Notes: generated from the letters alone by a model not told the origin. A DNA stretch of 45,678 nucleotides from Pseudoselenomonas ruminantium (GCA_902780915.1 CACZHK010000043.1:1-45678), one strand, 5' to 3'; positions 1-9,150 are shown, counted from the stretch's first letter. Made by a program: numbers and translations.

Positions 1-2049
1 ACTGATGGTGACGCAAGCCATGTCAACGTGGATAAGAGCACCATTGAAGGGGCTGGTGTTGCAATCAGCGGTAAGGGCATCAAGGTAGACCAGGCAGAAA
101 TGGAGAATAACAATTCGACCATTACGGCTAATACTGGTGATGTGACCCTTACTACGAATACGAATATCGCTGTAAACAATGCGATCATCACTGCGAAAGG
201 CAAGGCAGACATTGACGCTGTTACTGGAGTTGTTGTGACAGATAGCAGTGTTACTGCCACGGATGATGGAATCTCTATCACGTCAACGGCATCTGATTTT
301 GATGTGACCCTGACTGGTGTAACGCTGAACGCAGAAAATGCAACTGCTGGCAATATCACCGTTCAGACCGGCAATGCCATTGGTGTTACCGGCGGTAGCA
401 TGACTGCAGGTAAAGACATTAGCATTGAGGCAGTGACTGCTGTAGGATTGGAGAATAATAAGCTCCAGGGCAAGAACGTCTCAATCAGCGGCAAGGGCAT
501 AACGGTAAGTGATGATGATGCAGAAACTCCGACCATTGAGGCAACAGCAGGAGGCGTAACCCTGACATCAACAGGTGACGGCAATGATGTAACTCTGACT
601 GGTGCCACTTTGAAAGCGGATAACACTACCAGCGGTAATATCACCATCACCTCGGCCAGGGCTATCGAAGCCACTGGCGGCTCCATGACTGCTGGCAAGA
701 ATATTGACCTTGCGGCAACCGCTTCTGATGGTACCTCTGGTGCCATGGCTGTAAATAGCAGCAGTGATATGACTGCCGGTGGGAATGTCAGCATTGCTTC
801 TGTGGCGGGGGATGTCGTATCTTCCGGTAATGTTGCAGCTGCCAATATCACTATTGACGGTGATAATGTCAGTGCAACGGGCAGCCTTGAGGCTGAGAAT
901 GGCAATATAACCCTTGGTAATGAAGGCGGGACTGGCAGTGTGGTGATCGGTGAGTCGGCTGAGGCGGCTAAAGTCGTGAAGGCAACTAATCTGAATATCC
1001 ATGCAGCTGATTCCATTGCCACCAGGAATACTAACATCACAGTTGCCAATAATGTTGCTTTGACAAGTGAGACTGTCAGTCTGGATGGCACTGCCTTGAC
1101 CACAGGGGGCAGACTGGATATCAAGGGAGACACCATCGCCGCAAATGCCAGCACCCTCAGAACTACGAATGCTTCTAATGGCAATATCAATCTGCTGGCA
1201 GGAAATGCTGATGGAGCTGACTGGACAGCTGGGGATGGGAACACCCTTGCTTTGACCAATACGGATGTTTCTGCTGCCGGGGATGTGAGTTTCAGGGCAG
1301 GGAAAATCACGGTCAATGCAGATGCGGAAAACGACCCGACCAAGGAAATCAGCGGCAATAACCTCTTGCTGGCAGCAGCCAGGAGCTATGATGATGCAAC
1401 CCATAAGTACACCATGGAAAGCGGACAGACTATAAACGTCACCAATACCAACCTTACGGGGCGTGATTCCCTTACCTTGATTGGCTACAATGTAAACGTG
1501 AAGAGCGATGTTACCACAGAGCGTTTGCTTGGCGCCGTGGGCAAGGAAGTAACTGTCAAAGCTGACGGCAGTGACGTAAAGAGCTTTGTTTCTCCTGAAA
1601 CCGGGGAGCCTGCAAGCAAGATGACCATCGAGGGCATTGTCAAAGCCACTGATGAAAACAAGCTGATTTACATCGGCCTCTATGGTGATGCGGAGTTTAT
1701 CAACAAGAACCCAAGTGGAACCCAAACCATGTCCTTCTCGGCTAATTCGCCTTATAGCCTGGATATTTCTGGCGACATGACGGTTACTGACCCGGGAGGC
1801 ATCCGCCTGTCCAGCAAGTCCATCCGCATAGGAGACAACCTGACTGCCAGTCATGAAGATGCTTCTATTGTCCTGGGCAGCCGGGGGGGGAGAGATGAAT
1901 ATAGCCGGCAATCTGACAGCAGGAAAGGATGTCATCATCAGGAGCACGGAAAATATTGTGGTTGGCAAGGAAGATGGCAGCAACATATCAATTACGGCAG
2001 AGAATGGCAAGGTGAATCTGCTGGCGGGCAATTTCGAGGACATCAATGA
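1..2049 (+). CDS. Giant filamentous-haemagglutinin-like adhesin, 5' part (open at left edge, frameshifted at G-run)
   Basis: The reading frame is already open at base 1, so the N-terminus (signal peptide and any secretion domain) lies outside the window. The protein is low in aromatic residues and rich in G, A, T, N and D, in short alternating strands such as 'GNITLGNEGG' and 'GGSMTAGKDISIEA'. This is the pattern expected of right-handed beta-helix adhesins of the FhaB/LktA type. Segments repeat: 'ISGKGI' occurs near 61 and 481, and a 'DVTLTG-TL-A-N-T-GNIT' block occurs at 301 and 586. The frame stays adhesin-like until a run of eight G at 1883-1890. The roughly 50 residues after it (H- and Q-rich) look out of frame and end at 2049, while the adhesin pattern resumes in the next frame. 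Removing one G, or adding two, would rejoin the halves. The role as a surface adhesin is inferred from composition and fold pattern; no specific family was confirmed. Confidence 0.75.
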   Translation, partial: TDGDASHVNVDKSTIEGAGVAISGKGIKVDQAEMENNNSTITANTGDVTLTTNTNIAVNNAIITAKGKADIDAVTGVVVTDSSVTATDDGISITSTASDFDVTLTGVTLNAENATAGNITVQTGNAIGVTGGSMTAGKDISIEAVTAVGLENNKLQGKNVSISGKGITVSDDDAETPTIEATAGGVTLTSTGDGNDVTLTGATLKADNTTSGNITITSARAIEATGGSMTAGKNIDLAATASDGTSGAMAVNSSSDMTAGGNVSIASVAGDVVSSGNVAAANITIDGDNVSATGSLEAENGNITLGNEGGTGSVVIGESAEAAKVVKATNLNIHAADSIATRNTNITVANNVALTSETVSLDGTALTTGGRLDIKGDTIAANASTLRTTNASNGNINLLAGNADGADWTAGDGNTLALTNTDVSAAGDVSFRAGKITVNADAENDPTKEISGNNLLLAAARSYDDATHKYTMESGQTINVTNTNLTGRDSLTLIGYNVNVKSDVTTERLLGAVGKEVTVKADGSDVKSFVSPETGEPASKMTIEGIVKATDENKLIYIGLYGDAEFINKNPSGTQTMSFSANSPYSLDISGDMTVTDPGGIRLSSKSIRIGDNLTASHEDASIVLGSRGGRDEYSRQSDSRKGCHHQEHGKYCGWQGRWQQHINYGREWQGESAGGQFRGHQ
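1883..1890 (+). repeat. Homopolymeric G8 tract at adhesin frame junction
   Basis: Eight consecutive G residues mark the exact place where the adhesin reading frame shifts. A tract of 7 or 10 G would give one continuous frame ('SRGGEMNIAGNL' with 7). Homopolymer tracts inside surface-protein genes are classical slipped-strand phase-variation sites, and are also classical sequencing-error sites. Confidence 0.85.
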
Positions 2050-4744
2050 TATTTCCAGTGCCTGGACTGGTGGTACGGGAGCCGCAGGTGAAGAGTTGAA
2101 CAACAATATTTCCATCACGAATGCTGCTATTACGGCCAAGGGTGATGTTGACATCAAAGGCGGTTCAGTTGCTTTCAGCGGTGCGAATAACACTATTGGA
2201 AGCACTGATGGACATGCCACCGTTGCCGCTGCAAATGGACTGGCAAATGGTGTCTATACCACCGGGGCGAATAATAACGTCACAATCAGTGGCACTGAGA
2301 TGGATGGCACTACGAACATCATAGGTTCACTGGTAACTTTCCAGAATGATAACAAGATTTCCGGCAGTGTGGATGTCCTGGGGGATTCTGCAGTAGTGAA
2401 AGGCACTCTGGGCAAAGCAGATGGGGCGGCTTCGGCAGCCATCAGCATTGCAGCAGATGAGACTTTGATTGGAGGAGATACGGAAGAATCGGCAACTATA
2501 GAGCTTGACAATGTGACTACCACCAAGGGGGATGTAGCAGTGAAAAATGCCAAGGTCGCGACAATTAATACCCTGCTGAGTGGTGAGTCAGTGAACATCA
2601 GTGCCAGCGATTTTTCAGGCGAGGTGGAACTGCGCGGCAAAGAACTGAATGTCAGCAGCAACAAGTTCGACACTCTTATCCTGACTGGCACGGAAAGCAT
2701 CAATCTGGGTGGCAGCGAAAGTGGAACCCTGGCGGTTAATGGCAATCTCCGCATGCAGACGAAGAATCTCACAGTGGACAAAGATGTGGCCGCAACAGGG
2801 GATGTCCATCTTAAAGGCACGAATGTAGAGGTAAATAGTACAGTCACGGCAGGCAATGACCTGAAGGTAGAGGCAGCTGCAACCAGTGGAGGCAAGGCAA
2901 CTATTGACGGCGCAACCCTGATTAGCGGCAAGGTGACAGAAGAGGGCAGGACAACTATTACAGGAAACGAGGTGGAGTTCAAGGGGGATAACAAACTTTC
3001 CGGCACGGTAGATGTTACAGCCGGCAATAAGGCTAATGTCACCGGTACGGTAAGTGCAGTTGAGGACGCAAGTGCAGAAGTGGCTTTCCACGGCGGCACT
3101 ATCACTTTGGGCGGTGAAGCAGAGGATTCTGCGGTTCTCAAGGTAGATAGTCTTGCCATCAGTGAGGCTGACAAGGCAGTTCTGCAGAACGTGAACCTGC
3201 AGAATGATATTGATGTAAGCGCCCGAGAAGCAGTTTTGGCCGGTGTTATCAATGCTGAGGGGCAGGAACTGAACCTGGCCTCCCAGAGTGTCAGCATTGG
3301 TGACGGCACGGTTGATACTGTTGTGAAGGCAAAGGATGTACTCACCAGCAATGAGACTACAGCCAACCTCACACTGGACCGGGCGGATGTTACGGGGGTG
3401 GAAAATCTCACTACCCAGGCTTCCAACCAGATTGTGCTCACGGGTGCCATCAATGCAGAAGATAAGGAGCTGGAGCTTGATACCAGGAATGTCTTCTTAG
3501 GTGATGGCACGAAAGATACCTCCATAAGGGCAGACGCTGTAGCTACAACTGACGCAACGGCTAACCTCACCCTTGATCAGGTGGATGTCACGGGCATTGT
3601 GGCACCTTCGGGGGAGGATGAGGATAGTGAAGCAGGAGATATTTTCACTGCCAGGGCTTCCCAGCAGGTTACGGTGAAGGGCACGGTCAAGGCAGGGGAA
3701 AAAGAACTGGTGCTTGATGCCGCCACGGTCAGCCTGGGTGATGGCACCAGGGATACTTCGGTGACAGCTGCTGCACTTAAGATAGTAAGCGGTGAAGCAG
3801 AGAAAACTGAGCATCTTATTCTGAACAGGGTGAATCTGAATGGTATCGGCGATTACGCTACGGAGGCTTCCGGGAAGATCACGCTGCTGGACAAGGTGAC
3901 TGCGGCTGAGGGCAGGGCACTTGAACTGCTGGCACCCGAGGTCCAGATTGGCGATGGTGTGACAGAAACTTCTGTGACAGCAGTGTCTGTCAGAACGGAT
4001 ATCAATGAAACAGAAAAACTTCTGGTGAATAAGGCAGGTATTACGGCAGATAGTGTAGAACTTGGAGCGATGGAAACCGTCAAGGTGAAAGGCAGCCAGT
4101 TTGCTGGAGCTTCTCTGGTGGAGCTGCAGAGTGGTGGGGATATTTCCCTTGAAGAGGGTACCAATATTGCAGTGAACAAGGAAAGCGGACAGATTACCTT
4201 GTTGGCGGCAGCTGCGGATACGGCCAGGGATGAAAATCCTGCAGGCGGTGCACGCACTCTCACGCTGAATCCTGAGAACGGGATTGTCATTGACAATTCC
4301 CGCTTGGAAGGAGCGCACATGATCTTTGCGGGCTATTCCGTGGCAGCTCTGAATAAGAGCGAAATCTATGCTGACAAGACTTTGGATGCTTTGGCGGGGA
4401 CTGTAATCACAGCCGGCAGTGATGGCAAGCTTGCAGTTGTGTCACAGGGGCTGGGGAATACGCTTACGCAGAGGGATTCTGTGATAGTAGTGGCAGGTAC
4501 GCCCTGGTATGATTTCCAGCCCTTCTCAGACTGGCAGTCTTATCTGCAGGAATATTTCCTTACCCAGGGATTGAACAACACCATGGAAGAAGGTTCCGGC
4601 ATGAGGAATTACTTCTTGTGGAGACGGGATGTTTTCAGTCTGAGGGGTAAAGATTACAGTTCCATAGCTGGTCCGTTCATTACTTTTGGGCAGAAAGATG
4701 CAGGACAGGATGATCAGGAGGAACAAGAGGAAAAGGCTGAATAA
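1892..4744 (+). CDS. Giant filamentous-haemagglutinin-like adhesin, 3' part and C-terminus
   Basis: This continues the adhesin in the +1-shifted frame immediately after the G-run ('GEMNIAGNLTAGKDV'), so it is probably the same protein as the upstream part rather than a separate gene; an ATG at 1895 has no convincing ribosome site. It is about 950 residues of short beta-helix-like repeats. Between about 3180 and 4020 there are four degenerate units, each carrying a GDGT-x-DT-type motif (3299, 3500, 3737, 3950; 67-79 residue periods). The last about 130 residues differ: more aromatic residues ('PWYDFQPFSDWQSYL', 'NYFLWRRDVF') and an acidic tail rich in D, E and Q. No LPXTG motif and no obvious 12-strand autotransporter barrel are visible, so surface retention is unexplained. 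A strong terminator follows at 4776. Confidence 0.72.
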   Translation, partial: EMNIAGNLTAGKDVIIRSTENIVVGKEDGSNISITAENGKVNLLAGNFEDINDISSAWTGGTGAAGEELNNNISITNAAITAKGDVDIKGGSVAFSGANNTIGSTDGHATVAAANGLANGVYTTGANNNVTISGTEMDGTTNIIGSLVTFQNDNKISGSVDVLGDSAVVKGTLGKADGAASAAISIAADETLIGGDTEESATIELDNVTTTKGDVAVKNAKVATINTLLSGESVNISASDFSGEVELRGKELNVSSNKFDTLILTGTESINLGGSESGTLAVNGNLRMQTKNLTVDKDVAATGDVHLKGTNVEVNSTVTAGNDLKVEAAATSGGKATIDGATLISGKVTEEGRTTITGNEVEFKGDNKLSGTVDVTAGNKANVTGTVSAVEDASAEVAFHGGTITLGGEAEDSAVLKVDSLAISEADKAVLQNVNLQNDIDVSAREAVLAGVINAEGQELNLASQSVSIGDGTVDTVVKAKDVLTSNETTANLTLDRADVTGVENLTTQASNQIVLTGAINAEDKELELDTRNVFLGDGTKDTSIRADAVATTDATANLTLDQVDVTGIVAPSGEDEDSEAGDIFTARASQQVTVKGTVKAGEKELVLDAATVSLGDGTRDTSVTAAALKIVSGEAEKTEHLILNRVNLNGIGDYATEASGKITLLDKVTAAEGRALELLAPEVQIGDGVTETSVTAVSVRTDINETEKLLVNKAGITADSVELGAMETVKVKGSQFAGASLVELQSGGDISLEEGTNIAVNKESGQITLLAAAADTARDENPAGGARTLTLNPENGIVIDNSRLEGAHMIFAGYSVAALNKSEIYADKTLDALAGTVITAGSDGKLAVVSQGLGNTLTQRDSVIVVAGTPWYDFQPFSDWQSYLQEYFLTQGLNNTMEEGSGMRNYFLWRRDVFSLRGKDYSSIAGPFITFGQKDAGQDDQEEQEEKAE
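3180..4020 (+). repeat. Four degenerate ~67-79-codon repeats in adhesin
   Basis: The motif hydrophobic-GDGT-x-DT-S/V-x-A recurs with GDGT codons at 3299, 3500, 3737 and 3950 (the last is GDGV-TET). Spacing is 201, 237 and 213 bases, all multiples of three. Each unit also carries an 'A.N..TL.RADVTG'-like strand and an 'INAE.KEL.L'-like strand. These are probably beta-helix rungs grown by duplication. Confidence 0.7.
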
Positions 4745-4775
4745 AAAGGCAGAACAGGTTCATAGGTAAGATGAG

Positions 4776-4823
4776 AAAGCGCTCCTATCGTGACTGATAT
4801 GCACGACGGGGGCGCTTTGTTTG
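4776..4823 (+). terminator. Intrinsic terminator after adhesin
   Basis: Long hairpin with outer arms AAAGCGC / GCGCTTT and an inner TCGTG / CACGA helix, followed by GTTTG. It sits 32 bases after the adhesin stop. Confidence 0.8.
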
Positions 4824-4824
4824 A

Positions 4825-4853
4825 TTGCAAGTATTAGTAGTAAGTAGTATAAT
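4825..4853 (+). promoter_or_regulatory. Sigma-A promoter for HD-domain gene/glnS operon
   Basis: TTGCAA (4825-4830), a 17-base spacer and TATAAT (4848-4853), 35 bases before the TTG start at 4889. Confidence 0.75.
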
Positions 4854-4888
4854 GTAGGCTTAAAGAAGATTTTGAAGGGGGCCTGGTT

Positions 4889-5707
4889 TTGGCAGGAGAA
4901 GATTTGCAGCCGCTGCTGAAAGAGATGCACAGCTGGATGGACAAGTATATGAAGACCTTCCATACAGATGATGAGGAGGTCATGCTGGGCATACGCATCA
5001 AGGAAGTGCATACCGGGTATGTGACTTCCATTGCCAGGGAACTAGCGAAGCACTTGCAGCTAAATGCCCATGATGTGCAATTGGCTGAAATCATGGGGCT
5101 TTTCCACGATGTGGGCAGATTCCGCCAGTACAGCCTCTATCAGACCTTCAACGATTCCCAGTCGGAAGATCATGCGGATTTGGGGCTGAAGGTCCTTGAC
5201 GAGCTGGAACTGATGAAGGAACTGGTACCAGAGGATGAAGCATTGGTGCGTTTTGCCATCAAGAACCACAATAAGAAAGTCATTGAGCCTACGGATAGCA
5301 AGCGTGAGCTGTTTTTCGCCAAGCTTTTGCGGGATGCGGACAAACTGGATATTTACCGTGTGCTTACGCCCTATCTTGACAATGAGGAAGCCATGATGCC
5401 CAAGTTCGTGAAGAATACCGGGGAGCATCTGGTGAGCGAAGGCTTTGTGCAGGACTTTTCTGAGGGAAATCAGGTGGATTATTACCGCATCAGGACCCAG
5501 GGAGACCGGGTGCTGGTGCGGCTCATGTGGGTCTATGATATCAATTTTGCCTGGACGCTGAAAAAAGTGGTGGAGAAGGGCTATGTGGACAAAGTGGTGG
5601 CGCATCTGCCTGTGAAGGAGCAGCCGGATCTGCAGCCGGGCTTTGACCGCATGTACAAATATATTGAAGAAAAATGCAAGACTGAAGATGCAGCAGGCAT
5701 CTATTGA
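4889..5707 (+). CDS. HD-domain metal-dependent phosphohydrolase family protein
   Basis: A 272-residue soluble protein. The start is TTG at 4889, preceded by GAAGGGGG about seven bases upstream. HD-superfamily metal ligands are visible: a first His in 'KEVHTGYV' (about residue 37), the HD pair in 'GLFHDVGRF' (about 70-78), a His in 'NHNKK', and a distal Asp in '[10 protein letters not shown]'. HD-superfamily enzymes hydrolyse phosphate esters such as nucleotides; the substrate here cannot be read from sequence. The N-terminal 30 residues are acidic and helical. It has its own promoter and is followed 17 bases later by glnS, so the two are probably co-transcribed. It is distinct from the HD-GYP proteins further right (no GYP motif). 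The fold assignment is firm; the function is unknown. Confidence 0.85.
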   Translation: MAGEDLQPLLKEMHSWMDKYMKTFHTDDEEVMLGIRIKEVHTGYVTSIARELAKHLQLNAHDVQLAEIMGLFHDVGRFRQYSLYQTFNDSQSEDHADLGLKVLDELELMKELVPEDEALVRFAIKNHNKKVIEPTDSKRELFFAKLLRDADKLDIYRVLTPYLDNEEAMMPKFVKNTGEHLVSEGFVQDFSEGNQVDYYRIRTQGDRVLVRLMWVYDINFAWTLKKVVEKGYVDKVVAHLPVKEQPDLQPGFDRMYKYIEEKCKTEDAAGIY

Positions 5708-5724
5708 GTAAGGAGAGAATTTTT

Positions 5725-7401
5725 ATGGCAGAAACTACCCTGTCCTCGAACTTTATCCAGAATATCATTGAGGACGACCTTTCCCAGGGGAAATACACCG
5801 AAGGCATCCACACCCGTTTCCCACCTGAGCCTAACGGCTATCTGCATATCGGCCATGTGAAATCCATCTGCCTGAATTTCGGACTGGCAGAGCGCAATCA
5901 GGGCCTTTGCAACCTGCGCTTTGACGATACCAACCCCACCAAGGAGGACACGGAGTATGTGGACTCCATCCAGGAGGATATCAAGTGGCTGGGCTTTTCC
6001 TGGGGTGACCGCCGTTTCTACGCTTCCGATTACTTCGAGAAGCTCTACGGCTACGCCGAGGAGCTCATCAAGAAGGGGCTGGCCTATGTGGACGATTTGT
6101 CCGCAGAGGAAATCAAGGCTTATCGCGGCACCCTCACGGAGCCGGGCAAGGAAAGTCCCTACCGCAATCGCAGCGTGGAGGAGAACCTGGACCTGTTCCG
6201 CCGCATGAGGGCAGGGGAGTTCGAGGATGGCAGCCATGTGCTGAGGGCCAAGATTGATATGGCTTCTCCCAACCTGGTCATGCGTGATACGGTCATCTAC
6301 CGCATCGCCCATGCCCATCATCACCGCACCGGGGATGCCTGGTGCATCTATCCCATGTATGACTTTGCCCACCCCCTGTCCGATGCCATTGAGAACATCA
6401 CCCACTCCGTCTGCACCTTGGAGTTCGAGGAGCATCGTCCCTTCTATGACTGGCTGCTGGAGTCCCTGGGCTTTGAGGTGGGCAAGCGCCCCCGTCAGAT
6501 CGAGTTTGCCCGCCTGAACCTCACCAACACTGTCACCAGCAAGAGGAAGCTCCGCCAGCTGGTGGAGGAGGGCATTGTGTCCGGCTGGGACGATCCCCGC
6601 ATGCCCACTGTGGCAGGCCTGCGCCGCCGTGGCTATACCCCTGCTGCCCTCAGGAAGTTCTGCGAGGAGATCGGCGTGGCCAAGGCCAACAGCCTGGTGG
6701 ATTCTGCCATGCTGGAGCATTGCGTGCGCGATGATTTGAACGAGAATGCCGACCGCGTCATGGCGGTGCTGCGCCCCCTGAAGGTCACCATCACCAACTA
6801 TCCCGAGGACAAGGAAGAATGGCTCATAGCCGACAACAATCCCATGCACGGCGGCAGCCGCTTCGTGCCCTTCTCCCGTGAGCTTTACATTGAGCAGGAG
6901 GATTTCATGGAAGATGCTCCCAAGAAGTTCTTCCGCCTGAAGCCCGGCGGGGAAGTGCGCCTGAAGCACGCCTATATCATCAAGTGCGAGGAAGTGGTGA
7001 AGGATGAGTCCGGCAAGGTAGTGGAGCTGCGCTGCACCGCCGACCTGGATTCCAAGACCGGTGGCCCTACGTCGGGTCGCAAGATCAAGGGCACCATTCA
7101 TTGGGTGGCAGCCAAGACTGCCCTGCCCGCTGAGGTGCGCCTCTATGACTACCTCATTGAGACGGACGAGGACGGCAATATCCCCGATAACTTCATCGAG
7201 TCACTGAACAAGAATTCCCTGGAGGTTATCGAGAAGGCCTGGATCGAGCCCAGCGTGAAGCTGACGGCAGCCGGCACTCACTATCAGTTCCTGCGTGACG
7301 GCTATTTCGTGGTTGATCCTGATACCACGCCGGATCATCTGGTGTTCAACCGGGTGGTGGGCCTCCGGGACAGCTGGGCCAAGGCCAGCCAGAAAGGCTA
7401 A
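5725..7401 (+). CDS. glnS: Glutaminyl-tRNA synthetase
   Basis: A 558-residue class I aminoacyl-tRNA synthetase that charges tRNA-Gln with glutamine in the cytoplasm. The signature '[12 protein letters not shown]' is at residues 33-44 and the KMSKS-like loop 'VTSKRKL' at about 270-276. Between them '[10 protein letters not shown]' and '[12 protein letters not shown]' are typical of the GlnRS/GluRS group. The length matches bacterial GlnRS (about 550), and the C-terminal half has the beta-barrel anticodon-binding type sequence. The start ATG has AAGGAG nine bases upstream; a TTG at 5704 lies before that site and is rejected. Many Firmicutes lack GlnRS and form Gln-tRNA through GatCAB, so its presence is notable. 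It is strongly GC-rich at third positions, unlike the adhesin upstream. Confidence 0.97.
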   Translation: MAETTLSSNFIQNIIEDDLSQGKYTEGIHTRFPPEPNGYLHIGHVKSICLNFGLAERNQGLCNLRFDDTNPTKEDTEYVDSIQEDIKWLGFSWGDRRFYASDYFEKLYGYAEELIKKGLAYVDDLSAEEIKAYRGTLTEPGKESPYRNRSVEENLDLFRRMRAGEFEDGSHVLRAKIDMASPNLVMRDTVIYRIAHAHHHRTGDAWCIYPMYDFAHPLSDAIENITHSVCTLEFEEHRPFYDWLLESLGFEVGKRPRQIEFARLNLTNTVTSKRKLRQLVEEGIVSGWDDPRMPTVAGLRRRGYTPAALRKFCEEIGVAKANSLVDSAMLEHCVRDDLNENADRVMAVLRPLKVTITNYPEDKEEWLIADNNPMHGGSRFVPFSRELYIEQEDFMEDAPKKFFRLKPGGEVRLKHAYIIKCEEVVKDESGKVVELRCTADLDSKTGGPTSGRKIKGTIHWVAAKTALPAEVRLYDYLIETDEDGNIPDNFIESLNKNSLEVIEKAWIEPSVKLTAAGTHYQFLRDGYFVVDPDTTPDHLVFNRVVGLRDSWAKASQKG

Positions 7402-7413
7402 GAAGGTGAGAAT

Positions 7414-7755
7414 ATGTCAAAGATGACCAAGAAGCCGCCCAAGGCGAAAATCCCCCGGGATCTTTCCGACAAGGATATGCTGAAGAATTTTGTGGAGGAA
7501 GATACCGTCGAGACCAAGTTCGTCAAGGCTGAGGCGGCACAGGTACAGAAAAAGAAGGAAGCAGCAGAAGCTGCTCCCCTGGTGAACCTCAGCAGGGTGG
7601 GCTTCACGCCTGCTCTCACCGATGAACTGGGCAAGGCTCTGACCCAGCTGAAGATGGAGCTGGCCTTGCAGGGCGTCACCAGTTACGGCTTCAGAGTGAA
7701 AAAAGAGGGACAAAAGATTATTCTGGAGCCGAAAATCAACTTAGGCAATGCATGA
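7414..7755 (+). CDS. Uncharacterised 113-residue protein downstream of glnS
   Basis: A small soluble protein that I do not recognise. The ATG follows an AAGGTGAG ribosome site, 12 bases after the glnS stop, so it is probably co-transcribed. The first about 55 residues are highly charged, rich in Lys, Glu and Ala, and look unstructured or helical ('KKPPKAKIPRDLSDKDM', 'QVQKKKEAAEAAP'). The rest looks like a small alpha/beta unit ending in two strands ('YGFRVKKEGQKIILEPKI'). There is no signal peptide, membrane segment, Cys cluster or catalytic motif. A palindrome begins five bases after its stop. Confidence 0.75.
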   Translation: MSKMTKKPPKAKIPRDLSDKDMLKNFVEEDTVETKFVKAEAAQVQKKKEAAEAAPLVNLSRVGFTPALTDELGKALTQLKMELALQGVTSYGFRVKKEGQKIILEPKINLGNA

Positions 7756-7759
7756 AAAA

Positions 7760-7781
7760 GCCTTCCCCTCAAGGGGAAGGC
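7760..7781. repeat. Palindromic hairpin, copy 1 of a short intergenic repeat
   Basis: A perfect 9-bp inverted repeat GCCTTCCCC / GGGGAAGGC around a TCAA loop, with no T-run after it. The reverse complement of its core (loop TTGA) recurs at 45584-45603, which suggests a REP-like family. It lies between two genes in the same direction and could end or stabilise the upstream mRNA. Confidence 0.65.
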
Positions 7782-7801
7782 AGAGAGAGAAAGGGGATTA
7801 C

Positions 7802-9085
7802 ATGGAAACGCAGACTATGATAGCTGTCACGATTTTCGTGATAGCCTATGCACTCATTATTTCTGAGAAGGTACACCGCACCATTGTGGGTATCTTCGGT
7901 GCCATGCTGATGATCATCCTGGGCATCCTTGACCAGGAAACGGCCATCCATCATATTGACTTCAATACCCTGGGGCTGCTTATCGGCATGATGACCATCG
8001 TCAATGTCACCAGCGAGACAGGGCTGTTCAACTTCCTGGCCATCTGGGCGGCCAAGAAGGTCAAGGCCGAGCCGGTGGCTTTGCTGGTGGCGCTCTCCGT
8101 CATCACGGCGGTGTGCTCCGCCCTGCTGGATAACGTCACCACGGTGCTCCTGACGGTGCCCATCACCTTCAGCATCACTTCCCAGCTGAAGGTGGATGTG
8201 AAGCCTTATCTCTTTGCGCAGATTCTGTCTTCCAATATCGGCGGTACCGCCACCTTGATCGGTGACCCGCCCAATATCATGATCGGCAGTGCCGTGGGCC
8301 TGTCCTTCATGGATTTCATCCGGAACATGACGGGCGTATCCATCGTCATCTTCATCGTGGTGGAGGCCCTGCTGGTGCTCCTTTACCGCAAGCAGCTGCA
8401 TACGGAGCCTGAGCTTCAGGCCAAGGTCATGAGCCTCAACGCCAGCAGCCAGATTGCCAAGCCGGCTCTGCTGAAGAAGTGCCTGCTGGCCATCGGCCTG
8501 ACCCTCACCATGTTCGTGCTCCACAGCACCCTGCATCTGGAAACGGCTACGGCAGCCCTCTTTGGCGCAGGCTTCCTGCTGCTCATCTCCTATCCGCAGA
8601 ATGAGGGCATGATCGCCAAGGTTCTCTCCAAGGTGGAGTGGCTGGCCATCTTCTTCTTCGCCGGTCTCTTTGTGCTGGTAGGCGCTTTGGTAGAAACCGG
8701 CGTCATCAAGATGCTGGCGGCCGAGGCCATCAAGATCACCCAGGGCAGCGTGGAGGGCACCGCCATCCTGATTCTCTGGATGAGCGCCTTTGCCTCTGCC
8801 TTCATAGACAACATTCCCTTCGTAGCCACCCTGATTCCCTTGATTCAGGATATGGGTGCCATGGGCCTTTCCAATCTGGAGCCCATGTGGTGGAGCCTGG
8901 CCCTGGGCGCCTGCCTGGGGGGCAACGGCACCCTTATCGGCGCCAGCGCCAACGTGGTGGTAGCCTCCCTGGCGGCTCAGCACGGCAAGCAGATTTCCTT
9001 CCTGGGCTTCATGAAGGTGGCTCTGCCGGTGATGATCCTGACCATCGCTCTGGCCAATGTGTATATCTGGTTCTGGCACCTCTAA
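7802..9085 (+). CDS. ArsB/NhaD/SLC13-type anion or ion permease
   Basis: A 427-residue inner-membrane protein with about 10-12 hydrophobic helices. Two inverted-repeat signature loops of the ion-transporter superfamily are present: 'NIGGTATLIGDPPNIMIG' (about residues 146-163) and 'CLGGNGTLIGASANVVVAS' (about 375-395). Each half also has a conserved 'LLDNVTTVLL' or 'FIDNIPFVATL' helix. Superfamily members export arsenite or exchange Na+/H+, or import dicarboxylates or sulfate; the substrate here is not decidable. No arsR, arsA or arsC lies nearby, so arsenite export is not supported by context. The start is ATG at 7802 with AAAGGGG upstream; an upstream in-frame start at 7748 overlaps the previous gene and lacks a ribosome site. 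A terminator follows at 9121. Confidence 0.88.
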   Translation: METQTMIAVTIFVIAYALIISEKVHRTIVGIFGAMLMIILGILDQETAIHHIDFNTLGLLIGMMTIVNVTSETGLFNFLAIWAAKKVKAEPVALLVALSVITAVCSALLDNVTTVLLTVPITFSITSQLKVDVKPYLFAQILSSNIGGTATLIGDPPNIMIGSAVGLSFMDFIRNMTGVSIVIFIVVEALLVLLYRKQLHTEPELQAKVMSLNASSQIAKPALLKKCLLAIGLTLTMFVLHSTLHLETATAALFGAGFLLLISYPQNEGMIAKVLSKVEWLAIFFFAGLFVLVGALVETGVIKMLAAEAIKITQGSVEGTAILILWMSAFASAFIDNIPFVATLIPLIQDMGAMGLSNLEPMWWSLALGACLGGNGTLIGASANVVVASLAAQHGKQISFLGFMKVALPVMILTIALANVYIWFWHL

Positions 9086-9120
9086 GAAATAAAGCAAGAC
9101 AACTGTCTGACAAGAATATT

Positions 9121-9150
9121 GCTCCCGCCATCTGGCGGGAGCTTTTGTTT
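9121..9150 (+). terminator. Intrinsic terminator after permease
   Basis: Perfect 10-bp stem GCTCCCGCCA / TGGCGGGAGC with a two-base loop, followed by TTTTGTTTT. Confidence 0.92.

Noticed and set aside
5701..7101. Long open frame on the minus strand opposite glnS
   Set aside because: It mirrors the codon bias of glnS, has no ribosome site and no recognisable protein pattern.
7802..9085. Arsenite efflux pump assignment for the permease
   Set aside because: Superfamily motifs alone do not separate ArsB from NhaD or SLC13, and no other ars genes are nearby.
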